A DNA stretch of 64,000 nucleotides from Dyella ginsengisoli LA-4 (GTDB lineage: Bacteria > Pseudomonadota > Gammaproteobacteria > Xanthomonadales > Rhodanobacteraceae): contig NZ_AMSF01000027.1 in the NCBI RefSeq assembly GCF_000334915.1, forward strand, positions 1-64,000, in the 5' to 3' direction. Made by a program: the position numbers and the translations under genes. Position 1 is the stretch's first letter; each line of letters begins with the position of its first letter. The notes beneath the pieces are model-generated. The model ran no database searches. It was not told where the DNA came from and worked only from the letters and a program-made list of their open reading frames with translations. Shown piece by piece: positions 1 to 7,659 of this stretch.

Positions 1-25
1 CCCCCCGGGAGCGGGCTCCTACGGA
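1..25. repeat. Partial REP-like element at window edge
   Basis: Read on the minus strand, the first 25 bases contain GTAGGAGCCCGCTCCCGG. This resembles the head of the REP-type repeats (GTAGGAGC plus a G/C-rich palindrome) found between genes in many Pseudomonas and Xanthomonadales genomes. Only one arm is visible because the window begins here, so completeness and orientation cannot be judged. No second copy was seen in the window. Confidence 0.35.
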
Positions 26-148
26 CAGTTGAACGGATTGGCCACGTTGTCGCGACGGCAGGAACTTCCGACCACCGCGGCACCCAAAGCATGGCTGTGC
101 ACGTCACGCGTCCCCGCGCGTTGACACAGCCCTACCCGCGGAGCGCAC

Positions 149-586
149 ATGACCATCCAACGACCCCTCGGCCTGCTCCTTGCCAGTGCGCTTGCAAGCT
201 CTGCCGCAGCACAGAGTGCAAGCCCGCCACTCAACCTCAAGCTCCCGCCGGGCGCCGTTCCCGCCGCCAGCAGCAGCGCCGCCAGGCCCGCCAGCAGCAG
301 CACGGCGCCGGGCGTCTACTACGGCGACACCAGCGGCACCACCGACGCCAGCCTGGCGGCCAACGCGCCGGCCGATACCTGCGACGACGCCACCTACAAC
401 CAGCCCCAGGTGCATGGCAGCGTGGGCATGGGCGTGGTGGCCGGCAACCACCTCAGCGGCAACTATCAGACCGGCACGGTGAGCGTCAGCAGGGCGTTCG
501 GTGACTGCGACCACCCGACCGGCGGCATGAGTTTCACGATCAGCGGCGGCCAGGGGCATTTCAACGACCACCGCTTCGGTCGCTGA
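149..586 (+). CDS. Small secreted protein of unknown function
   Basis: The 145-residue product begins with a clear Sec signal peptide ending near Ala-Ala-Ala-Gln at about residues 20-22. A low-complexity Ala/Ser/Pro-rich stretch follows to about residue 50, then a Gly/Thr/Ser-rich domain with two cysteines (about residues 78 and 119) that could pair in the periplasm. GGAG lies a few bases before the ATG. I recognise no family. It stands alone, convergent with the SURF1 gene. Codon use matches a real gene better than the overlapping antisense frames do. Confidence 0.65.
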   Translation: MTIQRPLGLLLASALASSAAAQSASPPLNLKLPPGAVPAASSSAARPASSSTAPGVYYGDTSGTTDASLAANAPADTCDDATYNQPQVHGSVGMGVVAGNHLSGNYQTGTVSVSRAFGDCDHPTGGMSFTISGGQGHFNDHRFGR

Positions 587-622
587 AGCCGCGGCCGCGC
601 AATCCACGACCAGCCGGAAACC

Positions 623-1405
623 TCAGGCCGACCGCATCCCGCGACGACGGCGCAGCTCCGAGCGGCCGACGAAGAACCCCGCCACCAGCACCATCAGCGC
701 CATCGCATACCAGGTGATCAGGTAGCTGAGGTGGTTGTTGGGAAAGTGGATGACGGTCAGCCCGCCCCTGGGCGCATGCGCCACCCCGGCCTCGGAGGCC
801 GCATCCTCGTCGACGAAATACGGCGCCACGTCTTTCAGTCCCCGGCGGGCTGCGATGGCGGCCACGTCGCGGGTGTACCAGTCGTCCTTCGCCGGATCGT
901 TGTGGCGCAGGAAACCCGGCGGTTCGCTGATCCGCAGCAGACCGGTCACGGTCACCGCGCCGGCGGCGCCGGGCGCGCAGGTGCCGCGGCGGCCACACCA
1001 TTCCGGCGTCACGAAGCCGCGGTTGACCAGCACCAGCGAGCCATCGTCGCGACGCAGCGGCGTCACCACCCAGAGGCCGCTGCCCTCGGCTGTCGCCGCC
1101 CACACGTAGGTCGAACGGTCGTACAGGAAGCTGCCGTGCAGCCGCACGTGCCGGTATTCATCGCTTGCGGCAGTAACACCCGGCCACTGCGCCGGGCCGG
1201 GCGCGTCCACCGGCGGCGCATGCGCGCGGGCGTGCACGTGTGCGATCAGCGCCCGCTTCCATGCCAGCCGGTGCACCTGCCAGGTGCCGAGCGAGATGAA
1301 GCCGGCGAACAGCACCACGCCAAGCAGCGCCAGCAGGGCCAGGGCCAACGGGCCGCGCGGCGGATGGCCGCCTTCCGTGTCGATGTCGGATCTCTCGTCA
1401 ACCAT
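623..1405 (-). CDS. SURF1 family protein
   Basis: SURF1 (Shy1) proteins are inner-membrane assembly factors for haem-copper cytochrome oxidases. The 260-residue product has the expected shape: a first membrane helix (about residues 18-40) followed by the family motif GTWQVHRLAWK, a periplasmic domain with the typical LVNRGFV motif, then the LSYLITWYAMAL motif in the second helix and a basic tail. The ATG at 1405 is chosen because AAAGGTGA precedes it at good spacing; the open frame extends much further upstream without family similarity. In most relatives SURF1 sits inside a cox operon. No oxidase subunit genes are seen here, though two small genes on the same strand lie upstream. Confidence 0.9.
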   Translation of the reverse strand: MVDERSDIDTEGGHPPRGPLALALLALLGVVLFAGFISLGTWQVHRLAWKRALIAHVHARAHAPPVDAPGPAQWPGVTAASDEYRHVRLHGSFLYDRSTYVWAATAEGSGLWVVTPLRRDDGSLVLVNRGFVTPEWCGRRGTCAPGAAGAVTVTGLLRISEPPGFLRHNDPAKDDWYTRDVAAIAARRGLKDVAPYFVDEDAASEAGVAHAPRGGLTVIHFPNNHLSYLITWYAMALMVLVAGFFVGRSELRRRRGMRSA

Positions 1406-1491
1406 GTGGATGTCACCTTTCGATGCGGCACATGGTAGTGCCAGGCGTTGCGGCCACGCGGAAAATCGAACGTGCGGCCGGGCACCCCGCT

Positions 1492-1836
1492 TCAGAAGAT
1501 CCGGAACCGCAGCGCCAGCCAGGCCAGCCCTGCACTCAGGCCAAGGTGGATTACCCAGGCGGGCCAGAACAACGCCGGAGGCGGCCTGGGACGGCGCGCG
1601 CCAGCAACCAGCAGCAGCACCCAGACGATCAGCGCACCGAGCAGCGTCAGCGCCCCTGGATTGGGGCGTGGATCGGGAGCCAGCAGGGACAGCAGGGCGA
1701 CGGTGCCCAGGCTGGCCGGCGTGAGCAGGTTGCACCATGCAGCCGAGACATATCTGCCGCGCAGCTGCAGCACAACCGCGACGACGCCGGCCAGGGCAGT
1801 GGAAAGCGCCAGCGCGGCGGGAAGCATCTGGATCAT
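1492..1836 (-). CDS. Small four-helix membrane protein
   Basis: The 114-residue product is very hydrophobic, with four likely membrane helices (about residues 3-25, 35-55, 62-80 and 88-110) joined by short loops, one of which is Arg/Pro-rich. GGAGGG stands 8 bases before the ATG, so the start is well supported. It lies between the EF-Tu-like secreted protein and SURF1 on the same strand, about 86 bases before the SURF1 start, and may be cotranscribed with it. I recognise no named family. A role in respiratory-chain assembly is only a guess from SURF1. Confidence 0.7.
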   Translation of the reverse strand: MIQMLPAALALSTALAGVVAVVLQLRGRYVSAAWCNLLTPASLGTVALLSLLAPDPRPNPGALTLLGALIVWVLLLVAGARRPRPPPALFWPAWVIHLGLSAGLAWLALRFRIF

Positions 1837-1888
1837 CGATCGACCCTCCGGTATCCGCGTCGACTCACGCCACTGCCATGACCACGCT

Positions 1889-2272
1889 TCAGCGCAGCAG
1901 TACGCCCTCGCCGACCTTGCGGCCGCCCTCGAACAGGGAGAACGACAGTTTGTCCTCGCGCACTTTCAGCACATCGTCGCACTTGACCCCCACCGTCCGC
2001 GTGGCACCGGGTGCCAGCCCGTCGTCCGAGTCGCCCAGGTCGAGCCGGCAGGTCACCTCGGCCGTGCCCGGATGGAACGCCAGCTGCGGCGCGTAGCCGG
2101 TGTAGATCGGCGTCTCGCGCCCCACATCGCCCTGCTTCGGCAGCAGGGTGACGGTGGCGCGCAGCGGCGCTCCGGCGGGAAAGTCCAGCCAGTGCGGCGC
2201 GGCGGCGATTGCGGCGGTGGAGACGACAGCGGCCAGCACCAGGCCGATGATCCGGGTCGAGCATCGATCCAT
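1889..2272 (-). CDS. Secreted protein resembling EF-Tu domain III
   Basis: The 127-residue product has a signal peptide (about residues 1-24). The remainder reads like the C-terminal beta-barrel (domain III) of elongation factor Tu. GRETPIYTGYAPQLAF matches the EF-Tu stretch GRHTPFFKGYRPQFYF, a PG turn follows, and the end LFEGGRKVGEGVL matches IREGGRTVGAGVV. The GTPase domain and domain II are absent, so it cannot act as a translation factor. Two cysteines (TCRLDL and VKCDDV) could form a disulfide in the periplasm. AAGGA precedes the ATG. It lies upstream of the four-helix protein and SURF1. Function unknown. Confidence 0.75.
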   Translation of the reverse strand: MDRCSTRIIGLVLAAVVSTAAIAAAPHWLDFPAGAPLRATVTLLPKQGDVGRETPIYTGYAPQLAFHPGTAEVTCRLDLGDSDDGLAPGATRTVGVKCDDVLKVREDKLSFSLFEGGRKVGEGVLLR

Positions 2273-2376
2273 GACACGTTGTCCTTGAAGGATTGGGCAC
2301 CGGCCACCACGGCCGGCGGGCGAGCGGATCGTCCGTGCTGTCCGGTGACGGCGTCAAGCCGGCCGGGCACAGCCGT

Positions 2377-2778
2377 TCAGAGCCGGGGGAGGATGTGCTC
2401 GCGACTCAGCCGGGCGATCGGCAGGTCGCCGGGCTCGGCCGGATCGACCCAGCGCAGCGTCTCGATCTCGGAGCAGGCGGTGGGGACACCCTCGATCGCC
2501 ACCGCGTACACCTCGCCCTCCACCACATGCCCCGGCTCGTTCGCCGCCGGCGCGCTGGCCCGCCACAGGTGGCGCGCGGACCCGGACACCAGCGCCACGC
2601 CCAGTTCCTCACGCAGCTCGCGCGCCAGCGTGGCGAGATCATCGGCATCGCCCGGATCGCGCTTGCCGCCGGGTTGCTGGAACACCGTGGCGCCGCGCTT
2701 GCGCACCAGCAGCACGCGGCCCGCCTCGTCACGGATCACCGCCACGACGATGCGGATCAGCTTTCGCAAGTCGCTCAC
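2377..2778 (-). CDS. Nudix hydrolase, divergent box
   Basis: This 133-residue Nudix protein probably hydrolyses a nucleoside diphosphate derivative. The box region PGGKRDPGDADD, then ARELREELGV, keeps the RE-x-x-EE-x-G metal-binding core. It has Asp where the upstream part of the box usually has Glu, and one extra residue. The start is a GTG whose last two bases lie in the stop codon of the upstream Nudix gene, indicating translational coupling; no other good start was seen. Substrate cannot be told from sequence. Confidence 0.85.
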   Translation of the reverse strand: MSDLRKLIRIVVAVIRDEAGRVLLVRKRGATVFQQPGGKRDPGDADDLATLARELREELGVALVSGSARHLWRASAPAANEPGHVVEGEVYAVAIEGVPTACSEIETLRWVDPAEPGDLPIARLSREHILPRL

Positions 2779-3263
2779 AGCCGGCTGTACGACCACGACT
2801 GCATGCGCCCGTCCTTGTACGGCATCACGCCGTGGAACGGCCGCGGGTCGTCGTCGAACACCAGCGGCAGGAAGTGGCGATCGCCCTCCCACATCGGCAG
2901 GTCCATCAGGCGCGCGCGCTCGACCCACTCCAGCGTGCCTTCCGGATTGCGCTCCAGCGGCGTGCCGGTGTAGCCGTCGATGATGAAGATGAAACCCAGC
3001 CAGTCCTCGCCCTGCTTGCCGAAGCCGGGCCAGTTGAGCGTGCCGCGCAGCTGCATCGAGGTGCACTCGATGCCTGCCTCCTCGCGGATCTCGCGACGCA
3101 TGCAGGCAGCGATGTCCTCGCCCGGCTCCATCTTGCCGCCCAGGCCGTTGTACTTGCCCAGGTGCTGGTCGTCGGGGCGGGCGTTGCGGTGGATCATCAG
3201 CACCCGGCGGCGGTCGGGCGACAGCACGTATCCGAGCGTGGCGACAATGGGGCAGTAAGGCAT
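2775..3263 (-). CDS. MutT-like Nudix hydrolase (8-oxo-dGTP diphosphatase type)
   Basis: The 162-residue product has a textbook Nudix box at about residues 42-65 (GGKMEPGED, then RREIREEAGI). It begins MPYCPIVATLGYVL, as is common in the 8-oxo-dGTP diphosphatase/MutT subfamily, and has the later DLPMWEGDRHFLP motif seen in MTH1-like enzymes, so sanitising oxidised purine nucleotides is plausible. The open frame continues upstream without family similarity, so I place the start at the ATG at 3263. Its stop overlaps the GTG start of the next Nudix gene. It is divergent from the lipoprotein gene, with about 106 bases between them. Confidence 0.88.
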   Translation of the reverse strand: MPYCPIVATLGYVLSPDRRRVLMIHRNARPDDQHLGKYNGLGGKMEPGEDIAACMRREIREEAGIECTSMQLRGTLNWPGFGKQGEDWLGFIFIIDGYTGTPLERNPEGTLEWVERARLMDLPMWEGDRHFLPLVFDDDPRPFHGVMPYKDGRMQSWSYSRL

Positions 3264-3369
3264 GGCGCGGCCGGCAAAAAGCGCAGTGTAGCGTCCCGGC
3301 GCGGGCCGGCTGAACCGCGCCGCCGGCCGTGCTTGCACCGTGGGCCGCGGGGCGGCGACCATCGGGGGG

Positions 3370-4179
3370 ATGCCGCGCCTTTTTTCCTCCCTTCCCCGCT
3401 CCCGCCGCTGGCCCGCCCTGCTGGGTGCCGCCGTGCTGCTGCCGCTGCTCGCCGCCTGCGCCTCCCGCGCGCGCGCCGTGGACAGCGCCGAGCGCGAGTT
3501 CGACGGCCAGCGCTTCCACGTGGTGACCATCGACCTCGCCCGCCAGACGCTCTCGCTGCACTGGCGCGATCCGGACAACGGCGTCGCCTTCGGCAGCATC
3601 GAGAACCTGCAGCACTGGGGCGAGCGGCACGGCCGGCGGCTGCTGTTCGCCGCCAACGCCGGCATCTACGACCGCCGCAACGCGCCACTGGGGCTGTTCG
3701 TCGAGGACGGCCACGTCCGCGTGCCGCTGAACATGGCGCACGGCAATCCGGCCGCCGGCAATTTCTCGCTGCGCCCCAACGGGGTGTTCGCGGTGTATCC
3801 GGACGGCCATGCCGCGGTACGCACCAGCGAGGCGTTCAAGGCCGAGGGCAAGCCGGTGACGCTGGCCACCCAGTCCGGCCCGATGCTGGTGATCGACGGC
3901 CGGCTCAACCCGCAGTTCGAGGATGAGTCGGCCAGCGTGAAATGGCGCAGCGGCGTGTGCGCGGTGACGCCGCACAAGGTGGTGTTCGCGGTCAGCGAGA
4001 CGCCGGTGAACTTCCACACCTTCGCACGCCTGTTCCGCGACGGCCTCGGCTGCCGCGACGCGCTGTACCTGGACGGCACCATCTCGCAGATGTACGTGGA
4101 CGGTGAGGGCTACAGCGGCGCGCCGGCCTTCATGCTCAAGCCCTATGCGGGCATCTTCGCGGTATTCGACAACCCATGA
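3370..4179 (+). CDS. Lipoprotein, phosphodiester glycosidase family (DUF2233-like)
   Basis: The 269-residue product has a lipoprotein signal ending in the lipobox LLAAC (about residues 24-28), so it is probably anchored to a membrane facing the periplasm. The rest fits the phosphodiester-alpha-GlcNAcase/YigE-type fold: FAANAGIYDRRNAPLGLFVEDG near residue 100, LRPNGVF, ATQSGPMLVIDG, and the C-terminal LYLDGTISQMYV with its catalytic-type acidic residues. The start is the ATG at 3370 after a G-rich stretch, ten codons inside the longest open frame. Its stop overlaps the ATG of the acylase gene by ATGA, so the two are translated together. Confidence 0.85.
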   Translation: MPRLFSSLPRSRRWPALLGAAVLLPLLAACASRARAVDSAEREFDGQRFHVVTIDLARQTLSLHWRDPDNGVAFGSIENLQHWGERHGRRLLFAANAGIYDRRNAPLGLFVEDGHVRVPLNMAHGNPAAGNFSLRPNGVFAVYPDGHAAVRTSEAFKAEGKPVTLATQSGPMLVIDGRLNPQFEDESASVKWRSGVCAVTPHKVVFAVSETPVNFHTFARLFRDGLGCRDALYLDGTISQMYVDGEGYSGAPAFMLKPYAGIFAVFDNP

Positions 4180-6587
4180 CGACTCCTCCCCGCCGGCGCT
4201 GGCTGCGCCGCAGCCTGATCGCACTCGCCCTGCTGCTGCTCGTCGCCCTCGTCGCCGCCTGGAGCCTGCTGGCATCGGGCCGCGCCCGACTGGACGGCCA
4301 GGTCGCCGCAAGCGGACTGACCGCCCCGGTCACGGTGACGCGCGACGCGCTGGGCACCGCCACCTTCGACGGCCGGAGCCGCGACGACATCAGCTATGCG
4401 ATGGGCTATGTCCACGCACAGGAGCGCTACTTCGACATGGACCTGATGCGCCGGCTGCCGGCCGGCGAGCTGTCGGCGCTGGTCGGTCCCGCAGCGATCA
4501 AGACCGACGAAGCCCACCGCCGCCTGCGCCTGCGCGCGGTGGCCGAACAGGCCTACGCGCAGCTGCCGCCGGACCAGCGGCACACGCTGGACCGCTACCG
4601 CGACGGCGTGAACGCCGGGCTGGCCGCGATGAAGGCACGTCCCTGGGAATACTTCCTGCTCGGTACGAAGCCGAAGCCCTGGCGTTCGGAAGACAGTCTG
4701 CTGGTGATCGCCGCGATGTACCTGGACCTCAACAGCGACGGTCGCAACACCCGCGAGCTGCGCATTGCGCAGATGCGCGCCGTGCTGCCGGCACCGCTGG
4801 TCGATTTCCTGCTCGCGCCGGACCCGACCTGGGAAGCGCCGCTGGCCGGCCCGCTCTCGCCCGCACCGGTCGTGCCGGATGCGGCTACTTTCGACCTGCG
4901 CGCCAACGCGCCGGCCGGTGGCCACGACCTCGCCGCCGTGCTCGCCCCCGCGCTGGACGACGCCCGCCCCGGCAGCAACAACTTCGCCGTGGCCGGCGCG
5001 CTCACCGGCACCGGCGCGGCGATGCTGGCCAACGACATGCACCTGGGCCTGCGCGTGCCCAACCTGTGGTTCCGCGCGCGCCTGCGCTACCCCGACCCGA
5101 CCGCACCGAACGGCACCCGCGACGCCAGTGGCGTGACCCTGCCGGGCACGCCGGCGCTGGTCGTCGGCTCCAACGGGCAGGTCGCCTGGGGCTTCACCAA
5201 CAGCTACGGCGACTGGGAGGACTGGGTGCGCGTGCAGCGCGACCCGGCCGATCCCACGCGCTACCGCACGCCCGACGGCTGGGCCACGATCGCCACCCAC
5301 CGCGAGACCATCCACGTGAAGGGTGCGCCCGACCGGGTGATCACGGTGGAGGACACCCGCTGGGGTCCGATCACCGCGACCGACACCGACGGCACGCCGC
5401 TGGCGCTGGCCTGGACCGGCGATCGTCCGCACGGCTACAACCTCGCGCTGATGCAGCTCGAGCGCGCCACCGGCGTGGACCAGGCACTCGACCTCGCGCC
5501 CACCCTGGGCATGCCCGCGCAGAACCTGCTCGCCGCCGACAACCAGGGCCACATCGGCTGGACCATCGCCAGCAACAGCATCCCGCTGCGCCACGGCTTC
5601 GACCCGCAGGTGCCCGCCGACTGGTCGCAGCCCGGCACCGGCTGGACCGGCTGGGCCGCGCCGTCGCAGTACCCCCGGATCGAGAATCCGCCCGGCGGCC
5701 GGCTGTGGACTGCCAACAACCGCACGGTGGGCGGCGACTGGCTGGCCCTGCTCGGCAACGGCGGCCACGACCTCGGCGCCCGTGCGCAGGCGATCCGCGA
5801 TGACCTGCGCGCCCACGCGGCGTTCTCGCCCGGCGACCTGCTGGACATCCAGCTCGACGACCGCAGCGTGCTGCTGGGCCGCTGGCAGCACCTGCTGCAG
5901 CAGACCCTGGCCGGCGCCACCGACCCGTCGCTGGTGCAGCTGCGCGAGCTGACCCGTCCATGGAATGGCCGGGCCGACGTGGACAGCGTCGCCTACCGGC
6001 TGGTGCGCGCGTTCCGCCAGCAGGTGCACCAGGCCGTGCTGGCGCCGTTCGCCGCCCGCGTGCAGGCGCGTTTCCCCGACTTCACCTGGCCGGGCCTCGG
6101 CGATCCGGAAGCGGCCGTGTGGGCACTGGTACGGCAGCAGCCGAAGCACCTGCTCGACCCGCGCTACGCCGACTGGCACGCCCTGCTGCTCGCTTCGGCG
6201 ACGCAGGTGGTCGACACGCTCGGCAAGCCACCCGGCGGCCTCGCCGCGCGCACCTGGGGCGAGCGCAACCGCGCGGCGGTGAACCATCCGCTGGCACGCG
6301 CCCTTCCCGGCTGGCTGGCCCGTTTCATCGACATGCCCGACCAGCCGGTGCCCGGCGACAGCAACATGCCGCGGGTGGCCGCCCCCGGCTTCGGTGCCTC
6401 CGAGCGGCTGGACGTCTCGCCCGGACACGAAGACCGCGGCATCTTCCACATGCCCGGCGGACAGAGCGACAACCCGCTGTCGCCGTTCTTCGGCGCCGGC
6501 CACGAGGACTGGGTACACGGACGGCCGTCCCCGCTGCTGCCGGGCCCGGCGCAGCACACGCTGACGCTGGAACCGACGGCCGGGTGA
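4176..6587 (+). CDS. Penicillin acylase family protein (Ntn hydrolase)
   Basis: The 803-residue product matches the penicillin G acylase/acyl-homoserine-lactone acylase family. These periplasmic Ntn hydrolases are made as a precursor and cleaved so that an internal Ser becomes the nucleophile. An N-terminal membrane helix or signal is at about residues 12-32. The alpha-chain motif GYVHAQERYFDMDLMRR is near residue 80. The processing site is in RPGSNNFAVAG, with Ser267 the likely nucleophile. NDMHLGLRVPNLW and a C-terminal GGQSDNPLSPFF are typical. Natural substrate cannot be read from sequence: beta-lactams, quorum-sensing lactones and N-acyl amino acids are all possible. It is coupled to the preceding lipoprotein gene. 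Confidence 0.92.
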   Translation: MTTPPRRRWLRRSLIALALLLLVALVAAWSLLASGRARLDGQVAASGLTAPVTVTRDALGTATFDGRSRDDISYAMGYVHAQERYFDMDLMRRLPAGELSALVGPAAIKTDEAHRRLRLRAVAEQAYAQLPPDQRHTLDRYRDGVNAGLAAMKARPWEYFLLGTKPKPWRSEDSLLVIAAMYLDLNSDGRNTRELRIAQMRAVLPAPLVDFLLAPDPTWEAPLAGPLSPAPVVPDAATFDLRANAPAGGHDLAAVLAPALDDARPGSNNFAVAGALTGTGAAMLANDMHLGLRVPNLWFRARLRYPDPTAPNGTRDASGVTLPGTPALVVGSNGQVAWGFTNSYGDWEDWVRVQRDPADPTRYRTPDGWATIATHRETIHVKGAPDRVITVEDTRWGPITATDTDGTPLALAWTGDRPHGYNLALMQLERATGVDQALDLAPTLGMPAQNLLAADNQGHIGWTIASNSIPLRHGFDPQVPADWSQPGTGWTGWAAPSQYPRIENPPGGRLWTANNRTVGGDWLALLGNGGHDLGARAQAIRDDLRAHAAFSPGDLLDIQLDDRSVLLGRWQHLLQQTLAGATDPSLVQLRELTRPWNGRADVDSVAYRLVRAFRQQVHQAVLAPFAARVQARFPDFTWPGLGDPEAAVWALVRQQPKHLLDPRYADWHALLLASATQVVDTLGKPPGGLAARTWGERNRAAVNHPLARALPGWLARFIDMPDQPVPGDSNMPRVAAPGFGASERLDVSPGHEDRGIFHMPGGQSDNPLSPFFGAGHEDWVHGRPSPLLPGPAQHTLTLEPTAG

Positions 6588-6600
6588 GGCGTCGGCGCGG

Positions 6601-6990
6601 TCAGCCGAGGGTGTAGTCGAACGTGTACTCGTGCCGCCCCGAGGCGATGCGGATCGTCATGCTGCCGGCCAGGCCGGCCAGCTCGCCGGTACCGGTGTCA
6701 GGCACCACGTGCACGGTGAGCGCGGCGGTACCGCGATCCATCGTGCCGCTGTGCTGCAGCACGAAGCTGCCTTCGCGACCATCGAGCCGCCCGGTCACAC
6801 GCTCCAGCGCGACATAGCCCGCCGAGCCGGCGACGTCGCCGCCAGCGGAAAGCATCTCACCCACGCTGTGGGCCTGCAGATCGCCCTCGAAGCGCTTGTC
6901 GAGCGTATGCCGCCCCAGGTTGGCCGGTGCGCTGACCGCCGCCAGTGGCTGCGACTCCCGCGTGACCTCGAATGTGCCGTTTGCCTGCAT
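6601..6990 (-). CDS. DUF3224 family protein
   Basis: The 129-residue product has the hallmarks of the DUF3224 beta-barrel family: FEGDLQAHSVGEML early, GYVALERVTGRLDGREGSFVLQHSGTMDRG in the middle, and a C-terminal TGELAGLAGSMTIRI followed by an aromatic YTFDY. No signal peptide, so probably cytoplasmic. Molecular function is unknown for the family. It is convergent with the acylase gene (13-base gap) and divergent from the YCII/sigma pair, where DUF3224 genes are plausible accessory partners. Confidence 0.88.
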   Translation of the reverse strand: MQANGTFEVTRESQPLAAVSAPANLGRHTLDKRFEGDLQAHSVGEMLSAGGDVAGSAGYVALERVTGRLDGREGSFVLQHSGTMDRGTAALTVHVVPDTGTGELAGLAGSMTIRIASGRHEYTFDYTLG

Positions 6991-7143
6991 CTGTGCCGCC
7001 CTCGCTCATGCCCTGACCCCGACAGCGCGCCAGCATCGCCGGCCCTGCCCTGCGCGCATTCAAGCACAGGCCGCATCGGCACATGCGGCGAGGCCCGGCG
7101 CGCGCCGACGACCCGCGATACCGCCGGCGACGGAAGCGAAGCA

Positions 7144-7170
7144 TGTCGAATCCGCGCCGGACGGTTCGTC
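7144..7170 (+). promoter_or_regulatory. Candidate ECF42-type promoter
   Basis: TGTCGA (7144-7149) is followed after 17 bases by CGTC (7167-7170), about 55 bases before the YCII start. As I recall the literature, ECF42 sigma factors recognise TGTCGA at -35 and a CG[A/T]C-type -10 in front of DGPF/YCII genes. The match and position suggest that the downstream sigma factor drives its own operon. Confidence 0.5.
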
Positions 7171-7224
7171 GTCAGGACGAGACCGGCATGTGCCGGCCCG
7201 ATGCCTCGGGGAAGGAGAACAGCG

Positions 7225-7659
7225 ATGCGATGCATGGTGATGGTGCGAGCCACCGACGAGTCCGAAAGCGAGACCCAGGCGATGCCGAACGCCGAGATCA
7301 TGGCGGCGATGAACCGCTTCAACGAGGAACTGGTGCAGGCCGGCGTGATGCTGGCCGGTGAAGGGCTCAAGCCCAGCCGCGATGGCAGGCGCGTGCGTTT
7401 CGCGGGCGGCGGGCAGCAGGTGATCGACGGTCCGTTTGCCGAGACCCGGGAACTGATCGCCGGATTCTGGCTGTGGCAGGTGCGTTCGATGGACGAGGCG
7501 CTGGAGTGGGCGCGTCGCTGCCCGGCCCCGTTCGTGGGCGAGTGCGAGATCGAGATCCGGCCGCTGTACGAGGAGGCCGACTTCGCCGACATCATGTCGC
7601 CCGAACTGCGCGAGTCCGAGGCCCGGCTGCGCGGGCAGATCGCCGAACGGACGCGCTGA
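7225..7659 (+). CDS. YCII/DGPF-domain protein partner of ECF42 sigma
   Basis: The 144-residue protein belongs to the YciI-like family and carries the name-giving DGPF motif (VIDGPFAETRE, about residues 73-83). It begins with the usual MRCMVMVRATDESE and contains the FWLWQVRSMDEALEWARRCP helix. The ATG at 7225 follows GAAGGAG at good spacing, well inside a longer open frame. Its TGA overlaps the ATG of the sigma gene (TGATG), so the two are translationally coupled. DGPF proteins are the conserved neighbours of ECF42 sigma factors; whether they are enzymes or regulators is unsettled. Confidence 0.9.
   Translation: MRCMVMVRATDESESETQAMPNAEIMAAMNRFNEELVQAGVMLAGEGLKPSRDGRRVRFAGGGQQVIDGPFAETRELIAGFWLWQVRSMDEALEWARRCPAPFVGECEIEIRPLYEEADFADIMSPELRESEARLRGQIAERTR

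Noticed and set aside
4143-6557. Minus-strand open frame of 804 codons opposite the acylase gene
   Set aside because: Antisense shadow without recognisable domains; the plus-strand enzyme has the full family motif set.
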